This document shows, one piece after another, positions 53,306 to 63,100 of a stretch of 64,000 nucleotides of DNA. This stretch comes from Muribaculaceae bacterium. Its GTDB lineage: Bacteria > Bacteroidota > Bacteroidia > Bacteroidales > Muribaculaceae. Made by a program: the position numbers and the translations under genes. The DNA is taken from assembly GCA_017547845.1 (NCBI GenBank), contig JAFYNZ010000022.1:1-64000 (forward strand), in the 5' to 3' direction. The stretch's first letter is position 1; every line of letters begins with the position of its first letter. Under the pieces are notes generated by a model that did no database searches, was not told the DNA's origin, and saw only the letters and a list, made by a program, of their open reading frames with translations.

Positions 53306-53313
53306 CAAAGGTA
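53306..53313 (-). promoter_or_regulatory. Possible -7 element for mutA-mutB
   Basis: On the minus strand this reads TACCTTTG, matching TAnnTTTG, about 105 bp upstream of mutA. No TTG is seen at -33. The leader between it and the start is long compared with other genes in the window. Confidence 0.5.
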
Positions 53314-53393
53314 ACAATTATTTTATTAATAGACGAATTTATCATAAGATTTTTTAACCAAAAGTTGCAACTTCTCGGTAGTTAAGACAAATA

Positions 53394-53424
53394 GAGCCAC
53401 CTATCACATGGCGATAGATGACTC
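53394..53424 (-). terminator. Terminator of the sigma-factor operon
   Basis: Arms GAGCCACCTATC (53394-53405) and GATAGATGACTC (53413-53424) pair with two G-U wobbles when read on the minus strand, directly downstream of the 188-residue membrane-protein gene. Confidence 0.6.
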
Positions 53425-53445
53425 CATAAATGTATATCCAACCGA

Positions 53446-54012
53446 TTATTTGCTAAACTCTTGCAATTCTCGCATATCAGCTTCTATCTCTTTGAGAGCC
53501 TTTTTTGTCTTCCTGTTTCTAATCCAAAATGCAAATATTCCGGCTACAATAGTGGTGGATATTATGAAAATTATAGCCCTTGTATCCCACCCCAAATGAC
53601 GAATAAACCATGCGAACCATGCTATGTAAATCACCGATATACAAGCTGTTACCTTCTTTGCTCGCATATAATAGATGCGATATTTTATCAGATTGCTTTC
53701 CATTCCTAACAGTCCGCCCTCCATAGAAGCGATTTTATTGAGCAACGAAGTTTGCCACCACAATTGTAAATATCCAAATAGGCTCATCAATAAGATAGGA
53801 AATACATCCATCAGGCTGTAAGCTCCTACGATAATCGCAAAAATACAGAAAAGACAGCAAATTGTCAGGATTGGTATCGCGATTTTGTTTGGTGCGAGCC
53901 ATTTAGACGATTTTGTGATTGATTCACGAAGTAGTCTTTCCTTAATACTTTTCTGTTGGTCGAGAATCTCTTGTTGCTTTCTCCATATTGCTTGCATGTT
54001 ATCAATATCCAT
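53446..54012 (-). CDS. Membrane protein paired with an ECF sigma factor
   Basis: I do not recognise a characterised family. The 188-residue protein has an N-terminal soluble segment of about 43 residues (MDIDNMQAIWRKQQEILDQQ), two close membrane helices (about 44-68 and 70-86), then two more (about 120-138 and 143-161), and a C-terminal charged helix. Its gene starts 3 bp after the sigma-factor gene, the usual place for an anti-sigma factor, but it has no zinc-binding HxxxCxxC motif. A membrane-bound regulator of that sigma factor is the best guess. Confidence 0.6.
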   Translation of the reverse strand: MDIDNMQAIWRKQQEILDQQKSIKERLLRESITKSSKWLAPNKIAIPILTICCLFCIFAIIVGAYSLMDVFPILLMSLFGYLQLWWQTSLLNKIASMEGGLLGMESNLIKYRIYYMRAKKVTACISVIYIAWFAWFIRHLGWDTRAIIFIISTTIVAGIFAFWIRNRKTKKALKEIEADMRELQEFSK

Positions 54013-54015
54013 AAT

Positions 54016-54504
54016 CTAAATATTTTTTGATAGTGATTTAAGTTTTTCTTTAATTCTCACAAGTTTGACCGAAACATTATTGACCGTCAGTCCCATAATA
54101 TCGGCTATCTCTGCATAGCTGAGATTTTCAAGCCATAGAAGCACCAGTGCTCTGTCATATCTGTTGAGCTGACGAATTAGACTATAAAGCTTCTCAATAT
54201 GGTCTTCACGCTCTGTATCATTGCTATCTGCGACATCAATCAACACTGATTCGGTACTTGGAACTCGCTTGCTGTCGCGTCTGAAGGTTATACACGCATT
54301 GAGTATCACGCGATATATCCACGTTTCAATCGATGATTGGTTTTTAAAAGTGTCAAGCCCGTTCCAAATCTTAATCGCCACCTCTTGAAAGCAATCATCG
54401 ACAGCATCATTGTCGTCGCAGTATGCCTGACACATCATGTAAATTTTGCTCTTGTTCTGCCGTATCAGCCGAGTAAAGAGCGCATCTTTTTCATGTCTGT
54501 TCAT
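54016..54504 (-). CDS. ECF-type RNA polymerase sigma factor
   Basis: This 162-residue sigma-70 family member has region 2 at about residues 8-75 (MMCQAYCDDNDAVDDCFQEVAIKIW, a region 2.2-like motif shown in part: DDCFQEVAIKIW) and region 4 at about 105-158, with the helix-turn-helix NLSYAEIADIMGLTVNNVSVKLVRI in shorter form LSYAEIADIMGLT. Region 3 is absent, as in ECF factors. It is divergent from glnS and is transcribed with the membrane-protein gene. The stimulus is unknown. Confidence 0.9.
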   Translation of the reverse strand: MNRHEKDALFTRLIRQNKSKIYMMCQAYCDDNDAVDDCFQEVAIKIWNGLDTFKNQSSIETWIYRVILNACITFRRDSKRVPSTESVLIDVADSNDTEREDHIEKLYSLIRQLNRYDRALVLLWLENLSYAEIADIMGLTVNNVSVKLVRIKEKLKSLSKNI

Positions 54505-54601
54505 ATCAATTAATCTGACTGTGTTTCTATATCCAATTAGACACCGATAGCCTCAAAAAACTACAAAACTGCCCTCATTTTACTAATTTTTCAGTGAATT
54601 C

Positions 54602-54632
54602 TTGCATTTTTCGCAATGATGAACTAACTTTG
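54602..54632 (+). promoter_or_regulatory. Promoter for glnS
   Basis: TTG (54602-54604) and TAACTTTG (54625-54632) are 20 bp apart, 64 bp before the chosen glnS start at 54696. Confidence 0.65.
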
Positions 54633-54695
54633 TAGTTTAATAAACTGGACACACGGAATCTATATATGTTTCCCAAAGTCAAAATTACAAATATT

Positions 54696-56396
54696 ATGGC
54701 AGAAATCAAAGAAGAGATTTTAGTTAACGAAAGTGGTCTTAACTTTGTAGAGCAAATTATCAAAGAAGACCTCGAGGCAGGTAAGAACGGAGGACGTCTT
54801 AATACACGTTTCCCTCCTGAACCAAACGGCTATTTGCACATCGGTCACGCTAAAGCAATCATCATGGACTTTGGTGCAGCCGAAAAATTTGGTGGTACTT
54901 GCAACCTACGTTTCGACGATACAAACCCTCAAAAAGAGGACACCGAATATGTAAATGCTATCATGGAGGATATCCACTGGTTGGGCTACGACTGGGAAGA
55001 TCGCCTCTACTATGCAAGCGACTATTTCCAACAATTGTTTGACCTCGCTTGTCGCATGATTCTTGAAGACAAAGCGTATGTCGATGAGCAGACAAGCGAA
55101 GAAATCGCCGCTCAAAAGGGTACTCCTACCACTCCGGGCCAAAACAGTCCATATCGCAATCGCCCTGTGGAAGAAAGTCTTGACCTATTCAAACGCATGA
55201 ATGAAGGCGAATTTGAGGAAGGTCGCTATGTGTTGCGTGCAAAGATCGACATGGCACACTCCAACATGCACTTCCGCGACCCTATCATGTATCGTATCAT
55301 CAAGACTCCTCACTGGCGCACAGGCACCACATGGAAAGTCTATCCGATGTATGACTTCGCACATGGTCAGAGCGACTACTTCGAAGGCGTGACCCACTCT
55401 ATATGTACATTGGAGTTTGTTCCTCACCGTCCTCTTTATGAGTACTTCGTTAAGGAACTTGCCGACGAGACATATTGCCCACGTCAGATTGAGTTCAACC
55501 GTTTGAACCTCACCTACACTGTGATGAGTAAGCGCAAATTGCTCCAATTGGTTAAGGAAGGTCTTGTAAGAGGTTGGGACGACCCTCGTATGCCTACACT
55601 CTGCGGTCTCCGTCGTCGAGGCTACACTCCTTCTGCAATTAAGGACTTTGTCAATCGCATCGGCTACACCAAGTACGAAGCCCTCAACCATATCGAACTT
55701 CTCGAACACTCAATCCGCGAAGACCTCAATAAGACTGCTACTCGTGTGAGCGTTGTTCAAAACCCTGTGAAATTGATTCTCACCAATTATCCTGAAGACA
55801 AGGTCGAAATGATGCACATGGACAACAATCCTGAGGATCCAAACGCAGGTCAACACGAAATGCCATTCGCTCGCGAAATCTGGATTGAAGGTGAAGACTT
55901 CATGGAAAATCCTCCAAAGAAATTCTTCCGTCTCGCTCCAGATAAAGAAGTGCGACTCAAAGGTGCTTATATCATCAAGTGCACAGGTGTGAAGAAAGAC
56001 GAAGAAGGCAACATCGTAGAAATCTATGCCGAATACGATCCTGACACAAAGAGCGGTATGCCGGGTAGCGAACGCAAGGTGAAGGGTACACTCCACTGGG
56101 TGGCTGTCAACTCTGCTGTTAAAGCAGAAGTTCGCGACTATGATCGTCTATTCTCTGTAGAAAATCCTTCAGCTGAAGAAGGCGACTTCCGCGACTTGCT
56201 TAATCCAAATTCTCTCAAGGTGCGCGAAAACGTTATGCTTGAACCATGGCTCGCAGAAAGAGTGAAAGCCGGTGACCACTATCAGTTCCAACGTCTTGGT
56301 TACTACACAGTTGACCCTGACACTACAGCTGACCATATCGTCTTCAACAAGACAATCGGTCTCAAAGATACATGGGCAAAAGAAATGAAGAAATAA
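54696..56396 (+). CDS. glnS: Glutaminyl-tRNA synthetase
   Basis: GlnRS charges tRNA-Gln directly, so this organism need not rely on the amidotransferase route for glutamine. I choose ATG 54696 (MAEIKEEILV); an ATG at 54666 would add ten residues that do not fit the family. The class I HIGH motif is in PNGYLHIGHAKA (about residues 38-49) and the KMSKS-like motif is VMSKRKLL (about 270-277). The C-terminal beta-barrel anticodon-binding domains are intact. The length is 566 residues. A terminator follows. Confidence 0.96.
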   Translation: MAEIKEEILVNESGLNFVEQIIKEDLEAGKNGGRLNTRFPPEPNGYLHIGHAKAIIMDFGAAEKFGGTCNLRFDDTNPQKEDTEYVNAIMEDIHWLGYDWEDRLYYASDYFQQLFDLACRMILEDKAYVDEQTSEEIAAQKGTPTTPGQNSPYRNRPVEESLDLFKRMNEGEFEEGRYVLRAKIDMAHSNMHFRDPIMYRIIKTPHWRTGTTWKVYPMYDFAHGQSDYFEGVTHSICTLEFVPHRPLYEYFVKELADETYCPRQIEFNRLNLTYTVMSKRKLLQLVKEGLVRGWDDPRMPTLCGLRRRGYTPSAIKDFVNRIGYTKYEALNHIELLEHSIREDLNKTATRVSVVQNPVKLILTNYPEDKVEMMHMDNNPEDPNAGQHEMPFAREIWIEGEDFMENPPKKFFRLAPDKEVRLKGAYIIKCTGVKKDEEGNIVEIYAEYDPDTKSGMPGSERKVKGTLHWVAVNSAVKAEVRDYDRLFSVENPSAEEGDFRDLLNPNSLKVRENVMLEPWLAERVKAGDHYQFQRLGYYTVDPDTTADHIVFNKTIGLKDTWAKEMKK

Positions 56397-56428
56397 AACG
56401 ATAGATTTTCGGCACAAACACGATACGA

Positions 56429-56458
56429 TTAGGAGGTTGATTCAACCTCCTAATTTTT
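56429..56458 (+). terminator. Terminator of glnS
   Basis: A perfect 11-bp stem TTAGGAGGTTG/CAACCTCCTAA (56429-56439, 56443-56453) with a tiny loop is followed by TTTTT. Confidence 0.88.
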
Positions 56459-56536
56459 ATGACAATTTTGATGAGTCTATAGTAGTTAGGTCGTAAATTA
56501 CGACTGCTACGAAGTGGATCTGATAATACAAATTAA

Positions 56537-56570
56537 AAATGGTGAGAAGGACTGAGCCGACTCACCATTT
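56537..56570 (-). terminator. Terminator of prs
   Basis: A perfect 10-bp stem AAATGGTGAG/CTCACCATTT (56537-56546, 56561-56570) lies downstream of prs on the minus strand, followed there by a T-rich tract. Confidence 0.8.
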
Positions 56571-56595
56571 GTATGTTTTTGTGGGTGTTACCCTC

Positions 56596-57537
56596 TTACT
56601 TCATAAGATATTGTGAAGAGATAGACTGATTGTTGTGGATACGACGGATAGTATCAGCAAACAATTCTGCTACCGGAAGCACTGTTGCTTTTGCGCTACC
56701 TGAGTAAGGAATTGAGTTTGTGAAGATGATTTCAGTCAATGATGAGTCATCAACGCGTTGAGTAGCAGGGTTTGACATCACAGGGTGTGAGCAAAGTGCA
56801 CGTACAGACTTCGCACCGCGAGACATAAGAAGGTCGGCAGACTTAGTGATTGTGCCTGCAGTGTCAACGATGTCGTCAACGATGATAACGTTCTTACCTT
56901 CAACTTCACCGATAACAGTCATGTTTTCTACGACGTTAGCTTTAGCACGTTGCTTGTGGCACAATACCAAAGGCACATCGAAATATTTAGCGTAAGAGTT
57001 AGCACGTTTAGCACCACCAACGTCCGGAGAAGCGATCACCATATCTTCAAGTTTAAGTGACTTGATGTAAGGCACGAAGATAGATGATGCATAGAGGTGG
57101 TCAACCGGAACATCAAAGAAACCTTGGATTTGGTCAGCGTGGAGGTCCATAGTGATAAGACGGTCGATACCTGCAACGCTAAGCAAATCAGCTACCAATT
57201 TAGCAGCAATAGATACACGTGGTTTGTCCTTGCGGTCTTGACGAGCCCAACCGAAGTAAGGAAGCACAGCGACAATAGTAGCAGCTGATGCTCTCTTCGC
57301 AGCGTCAATCATAAGGAGAAGCTCCATGAGATTGTCGCTATTAGGGAAAGTCGACTGAACGAGGTAAACCTCTGCGCCACGAATTGACTCTTCGAAACAT
57401 ACTTCAAATTCGCCGTCAGCGAAACGTTGTATGTTCATTTTACCCATTTCAATTCCTAATTCTTTGCAGATTGATTCTCCCAAATAATGAGAGTTGGTTC
57501 CTGCGAAAACCTTAATTGCTGGTAATGTATTGCTCAT
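56596..57537 (-). CDS. prs: Ribose-phosphate pyrophosphokinase
   Basis: Prs makes PRPP from ribose 5-phosphate and ATP, feeding purine, pyrimidine, histidine and NAD synthesis. I choose the start at 57537 (MSNTLPAIKVFAG); the ATG at 57561 would overlap the -7 box of the promoter. Key motifs are DLHADQIQGFF (metal/substrate flap region) and the PRPP loop IVDDIVDTAGT (about residues 217-227). The 313-residue length is typical. It is preceded by its own promoter, downstream of the GH13 gene. Confidence 0.96.
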   Translation of the reverse strand: MSNTLPAIKVFAGTNSHYLGESICKELGIEMGKMNIQRFADGEFEVCFEESIRGAEVYLVQSTFPNSDNLMELLLMIDAAKRASAATIVAVLPYFGWARQDRKDKPRVSIAAKLVADLLSVAGIDRLITMDLHADQIQGFFDVPVDHLYASSIFVPYIKSLKLEDMVIASPDVGGAKRANSYAKYFDVPLVLCHKQRAKANVVENMTVIGEVEGKNVIIVDDIVDTAGTITKSADLLMSRGAKSVRALCSHPVMSNPATQRVDDSSLTEIIFTNSIPYSGSAKATVLPVAELFADTIRRIHNNQSISSQYLMK

Positions 57538-57558
57538 ATTCGTTAATATTATATAGTG

Positions 57559-57566
57559 CAAAATTA
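57559..57566 (-). promoter_or_regulatory. Possible -7 element for prs
   Basis: On the minus strand this reads TAATTTTG, a match to TAnnTTTG, 21 bp upstream of the prs start. No TTG at -33 was seen. Confidence 0.45.
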
Positions 57567-57608
57567 AGCATTATTTTTGACTTACGAGTTATTTTTGGCA
57601 AATAGTTT

Positions 57609-59315
57609 TCAGATTGGCTTAAAATTCTTTTTTCTTATCCTCCAAATTGAAGCAGAATTGGCTCCGATCGAGAGTTCGAATCGCTCTCCGCGCGTGAGTC
57701 GCTTGGATTGGCGTGTGCCGGAAAGCAACTCTACACACATGCCCTGACCATCAGGAAGATCCATGTAGTCGAATGCTTCATTAGGAATGTTCACCTTTAT
57801 ATCGACTGTTTGGTGGTCGAAGTTTGCGACTATCAGCAACGTTTCGTCGCCGTGGTGACGCAAGAAGGCAAACTGACGATGTGGATTGAAGTCTGGGTTG
57901 TTGAGATTGACATACATAAGGTCGAAGAATGTGCCTTGGGATACAGACTTTTCCTTGTTGCAGATGGATAGTATTTTGGCGTAGGTCGAGCGAAGCCATT
58001 TTTCTTGCGATGTGAGGTGTGCGCCATCACATTCACCATTATTGTACCATCTGCGCACTGTGTCGAGACTCCAATAATCAAAAATAGTGGTGCGATTGTT
58101 GTCACCGGCAAATCCTTCGTTGTCCTTTGCTTGCTCGCCAAGCTCTTGGCCATAATAAATCATCATCGGTCCTGTGTTTATCATTGATGACACGACCAAT
58201 GACGGCACGACGAGCAATGGATTTTCAGCATATTCGCGTGAGCCAAATCTCACTTCGTCGTGATTTTCAAGGAAGTTGAGCATTCTGTCGCCAATACCAT
58301 CGACTGCTTGCCAGCTATGTGTCAACTGAGCCGCTGACACGTTGTGTCGCTGAATGCCTACCAATGTGTCGTAGAGATTTACTTTGTCGTAGAGGTAGTC
58401 GAAGCAACCATATGAGAGGAATGGACGATAGAGGTTGACATCATATATTTCACCTATGAATACTACATGAGGATAGTCTTTCTTCACGTTTGGTATTACC
58501 CAATTCCAAAACTCCAATGGCACCATAAACACCATGTCGCAACGGAAACCATCTACACCTTTTGCTGCCCAATATCGGAGAATGTGTAGCATCTTGAGCC
58601 AAGTGTTCGGTATCGGGTCGAAATGGGTAGTGCCGTCACCATAGTCTTTGCCATAGTTAAGCTTGACTGTCTCATACCAATCGTATTCACCACAGAACGC
58701 ATTGAAGCAATCATTGCCTGTAGCCTTTGCCGGAAACTCTACATATCTATCTGCGCCTTCACCCAAGTCTATCGACGGACAGAATTGCTGGCGAGTGATA
58801 TAGTAGAAGTTGTTTTGTGGTGAGAAGAACATATCGCAGTTGTCGCTGACACCGAAATCGTCAATGCCTGAAGGTTTCTTATCGGAATAGTATTGACGTG
58901 CAGTGTGGTTAGGCACGAAGTCGATTAAGACTTTCATACCTTCCTTATGCGTGCGTATCACAAGTGCCTCAAACTCCTCGATTCTATTGTCGATATTTTC
59001 AGCAAGGTCGGGACATACATCATAGTAGTCTTTGATTGCGTAAGGCGATCCGGCATTACCTTTCACAACATAATGGTTGTCAGGGCGAATGTCATACTTG
59101 GAGTAGTCGGTCTTGGTTGCGTGCTCGATAATACCTGTGTACCACACGCAATTGACACCGAGCTCCTTTATGGATTTAAGCACCTTTGAATCAATCTGAT
59201 TCATCTTACCGACACCGTTTTGCTCTATAGTGCCGTTATGCACACATGCATCGCAAGTGTTGGTGAAAATTCGCGGAAATACCTGATATATTATAAGTTT
59301 CTCTTTATTATCCAT
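57609..59315 (-). CDS. Intracellular alpha-amylase family (GH13) enzyme
   Basis: This 568-residue enzyme has no signal peptide, so it acts on alpha-glucans or oligosaccharides in the cytoplasm. The four GH13 regions are intact: DFVPNH, the nucleophile segment DGFRCDMV, the acid/base segment FIGEIYD and FLENHDEVR. A C-terminal beta domain with LLIVANFDH follows. It begins 16 bp after the patatin-like gene. Substrate (glycogen, maltooligosaccharides or trehalose-like sugars) cannot be told from sequence reading alone. Confidence 0.9.
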   Translation of the reverse strand: MDNKEKLIIYQVFPRIFTNTCDACVHNGTIEQNGVGKMNQIDSKVLKSIKELGVNCVWYTGIIEHATKTDYSKYDIRPDNHYVVKGNAGSPYAIKDYYDVCPDLAENIDNRIEEFEALVIRTHKEGMKVLIDFVPNHTARQYYSDKKPSGIDDFGVSDNCDMFFSPQNNFYYITRQQFCPSIDLGEGADRYVEFPAKATGNDCFNAFCGEYDWYETVKLNYGKDYGDGTTHFDPIPNTWLKMLHILRYWAAKGVDGFRCDMVFMVPLEFWNWVIPNVKKDYPHVVFIGEIYDVNLYRPFLSYGCFDYLYDKVNLYDTLVGIQRHNVSAAQLTHSWQAVDGIGDRMLNFLENHDEVRFGSREYAENPLLVVPSLVVSSMINTGPMMIYYGQELGEQAKDNEGFAGDNNRTTIFDYWSLDTVRRWYNNGECDGAHLTSQEKWLRSTYAKILSICNKEKSVSQGTFFDLMYVNLNNPDFNPHRQFAFLRHHGDETLLIVANFDHQTVDIKVNIPNEAFDYMDLPDGQGMCVELLSGTRQSKRLTRGERFELSIGANSASIWRIRKKNFKPI

Positions 59316-59331
59316 TGATTTAAATGATTAT

Positions 59332-60105
59332 TTACTTCTTAATTTTCTCCAATACCTTAGATGCAGAGTCATATCCACTTATGACAATTTCTTTCATCGA
59401 CGCCACATCAAATGTGCCATAATCAGCCACGTTGTTGGACTGGATAATATGGTCGCAAAGCATAAGGTCTTGGAGCGTATTGGCACGCGTCATCAATTGG
59501 AACGATCGCGTAGCTGCGTCTTTGATATTAGAGTGATATTTAAACGAGCGCGACAATGGGCTGCAATTAGAGCCAATCAATTTCTTGCATTTACTTCTGA
59601 TTGCCCACGCCGGCAGATTGCGTAGCACTCCCCCATCGACATAATTCACACCATTGATGTTGACAGGTGGAAATACAATAGGGATACTGCATGAGGCGAT
59701 AATTCTTGGAACTATCTCTCCTTTGGTCCAACCGACAGATTTACCATTATCGAAATCTGTAGCACAAATGATTAAAGGTGTATCAGCTTGCTCTATATAA
59801 TCGATTGGCAATACTTCTTCTAATAGGCGAGACAGTTTATCAAGTTTTAGGATAGACTGCTTGGAGAATGAAAGTTCAGCAAAATCGGTAATTCTACCAA
59901 TCTCGGAGAATGTTTTCAGAATCTCTTTCACACTAAGTCCTGAGCAATACAGTGAGGCTACTATCGAGCCTGCACTGACTCCCGAGATGATATCGGGTTT
60001 ATAACCGAACTTCTGCATGGCGAGAATGACTCCGAGATGTGCAAAACCTCGCGCACCACCTCCACTTAAAGCGAGTCCTATCTTATATGGTTTATTTCGC
60101 TTCAT
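59332..60105 (-). CDS. Patatin-like phospholipase
   Basis: Patatin-like proteins are Ser-Asp lipid acyl hydrolases. The oxyanion loop LSGGGARGFAHLGV is at about residues 13-26, the nucleophile is in GVSAGS (about 42-47), and the catalytic aspartate is in VDGGVL (about 155-160). The 257-residue protein resembles the RssA/YlbK group, without a signal peptide. Its start overlaps the TamB stop by 14 bp, so translation is likely coupled. Confidence 0.9.
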   Translation of the reverse strand: MKRNKPYKIGLALSGGGARGFAHLGVILAMQKFGYKPDIISGVSAGSIVASLYCSGLSVKEILKTFSEIGRITDFAELSFSKQSILKLDKLSRLLEEVLPIDYIEQADTPLIICATDFDNGKSVGWTKGEIVPRIIASCSIPIVFPPVNINGVNYVDGGVLRNLPAWAIRSKCKKLIGSNCSPLSRSFKYHSNIKDAATRSFQLMTRANTLQDLMLCDHIIQSNNVADYGTFDVASMKEIVISGYDSASKVLEKIKK

Positions 60106-63100
60106 CGGGTTGAATTGTTTTTATAGTATCAGAGGGAACGCTGTCTGATTTAGCTTCGTTATTAGACTTTTCTTTCTTGCGTAAGAATGCAAACCACTCA
60201 TCAAAATCGTATTTAAAAATTACGCCGATCCCCTGAGTTGTCAACGCTGATTTCAGATAATAGTTCTGGTCATTGAAGTGATTGTATGCCTTAAGGCGGA
60301 TTGTGCCGGGTCGATTCAATAGATACTCGATGTCGAAATCTCCAACAAAGGTGGTGGAACTTGTTGTGCGGTCGCGATAACCAAAGTTGCCGTTGAGGAG
60401 CAAGCGATTGTTGAGAAGCGAACTTGACAAAGCCAAGTCTACCTCCATATCCGAGAAGTCACCCTTATCAGTACGGAAATATGGGGAGAACGACCAATTG
60501 TCGGACAATTGTCCAAGCATATTCGACAATTGAGCCGAAACTGTTGAAGATGCCACTGATGCGAGTTCATTGTTGTTGCCACTTGCGCCCATGTACTCAG
60601 GCGTATAGAAGCGATTGAGAGCCAGCAGATAGATAATCTGTCGATTCATCATATCGTCGGTCGAAATGATACTCTTTACCTTACGCACGACATCTTGAGA
60701 CACAGTCGGAAGATCGACATCAAAACTAATCGACGGAGACTTCATCTCACCACTCACATTAAGCACTGCTTCGACAGGCACGTTGGTGCTATTTAGATCT
60801 CTATCGTAGGAGAATGACTTGTCCAAATCCGAAAGGTTTGTATTCACGCGATAGACCGCAGCGATGTCAAGATTGGCTTCAAATGGGTCACCATTGAATG
60901 AAATCGTGCTATTCGGGCGAATTACGAAGTCCTTGCGTATAATGTCCTGAAGTGTGAAATTATAACTACCCTTTTCGAGTTCGTATGTACCACTCATGAA
61001 TAGCCCATTGTCAGAGCCATAACCGAGATTGATATTACCCTTACCGAATGCTCTAATCCTATCGCCTCCGACAGGGTCCATGACGATTACCATCTCTGCT
61101 TGAGGAGTAGCAGTGATAAACAATTCCAAATTAAACTTCGATGGGCGGACTTCGTTCTGCTGTTGCACCTTCTTTTGGAAGCGTTTCAAAGCGTCAGGGA
61201 TTGTACTTTCAATTTCAGCTTGACGCTCTTGCTCGCGTTTCTCTTTTTCTTTATCAGAGAATGTCAGGAACTTATAGTCTTCAGCTACTGCCGCATCATT
61301 GAGTACAAATGTGAATTTACTTTTGGGGGATGTCGTCATATCCACACGAATGTTTACAATACCCGGTTGACCATGAATGCGACATGAGCCACTTCCATAG
61401 ACCTTGCCATACCAGTCCGGATTAATCATCTCATTGGTGTCGTAGGCAAGGAGATTGTCGACTTCACTGACTTTGAAATCAAAATGCGCTTCATGGAAAT
61501 ATCTGTGAGATACCCAGCCATTCAACAATGCTGTGTGACCTTCGCAATCTCGAAGCGTAATATCCTTGAGTTCAATACGACCGGGAACGATTGTGACCGT
61601 GTCTGAACAAGTGTAATATGTATTGGTGTAATCGACCTTCATTCTGAGTGTATCGGCATATATCTTACCTATGAGGTCAATATCCTTGAATGTGCCATAT
61701 AGTTTTGCATAGCCGGTCGCTCGACCTTCAATGTCGGAAGTAAATGCTGACATAAATGGCTTGAGGAACTTAACATTCAGATACTCAGCATTGAACGCAA
61801 ACGACAACGAGTCTTTTCCGAGCCACAATCCACCATCCATAGTGGTGTGTCCCCTCTTGCCATCGCGAATGTCTGCCTGAATCACAACACGCTTCTCATC
61901 ATTAAGCCATTTACTCTTCAGAAGAGCATCACCCAGCAAAGCCTTGTTGTAGGTCAATCGATTGACTTTGAGGCTATCGGTAAATGCATAAGGAGCACCG
62001 GAGAACAGATTCTTGGCGTATAACTTACCTGTCGCACGTCCTCCAAAGTTGACGTGATTAATCTTTAGTGTTTCAAAGACATAGTCCAAATCCATGTTTT
62101 TGAGATCGATTGTAATTACGTCTGACTCATCCTTTGAAGCCTTGCCACTTATGGTGACAAACTGTTGGTCTCTCCAGACCTTCACATTGTCGACTTGAAG
62201 CTCTTGATTCTTAAATGTGATATTAGATGGTGCGATATGCCAGACAGTGTCGTTGATTTCGAAGATAGTCGGCTTGATGTTGACATCGATACCAATCTTC
62301 TTAGTGGCTTCATCTCTGCTTAAAGCCGATGAAAGCGACACTTTCCCTCTAAATGCCTTTGCTCTATCAAACGACCATGATACATCAGTGTCTACAATAT
62401 CATTTGCAGCCGACGAGTTGAGCATCAATGTTATGTCACCGTTCTTTCCCGGCAACACTGTAGAGAGCCCTAAATTGCAATTGTTGCTATTGGAGTCAAT
62501 CTGAAACGAAAGGTTTGAACCCTGTATCAACTTGTCTTTGCCTTGCTGGAGATATGGCACATCGACCACAAGTTCTGCCCTACCGTCATAATCATTGTAG
62601 AAACCATTGATTGCGATGTCGCCGACCATTCTGACAGGGAGCTTGAAGAAATCTGCGAGTTGATTGTCCTCATGGAGCGTAATGTTATAAACAAAATTCT
62701 GACTCTGAGTTAATTCCTGATTAGCTACATTGTCAAATACTGATGGCAATGCTTTTGACAATATGTTAATCAATGACTTAGGGAGCTTTGCTATATCGTA
62801 TTGTCCCTCGATGTGACCACTTATAATGTCGCCTGTGATATCGATGCTTTGAGGGAAACTATTATCGGTCTGTATCAGTAGGTTATCGTAACGGATGCCA
62901 TGGGATTGAGAGTTGACAAAACTCATGTCAGACAATTGCAAATAACCGGTAGTATTATCCAAACGATTGCCCATGAAATTTGCATCAACAGATGCAGAGA
63001 ACTTATAATCAGGATATTTGTTCCATAAGTTCAATGCATTGAGGTCTAATGTCGGCATATCCACTCTAAGGTTGACTTCCGACTCTTCCTTATTAATATA

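Noticed and set aside
55185..55709. A 174-codon open frame on the minus strand
   Set aside because: It is antisense to glnS, which is intact and clearly conserved; the composition is unlike a real protein, with many Cys, His and Phe.
56482..56510. Palindrome with GTCGTAA/TTACGAC between glnS and prs
   Set aside because: It lies between two clear terminators at the ends of convergent genes and has no nearby start; probably a chance or residual hairpin.
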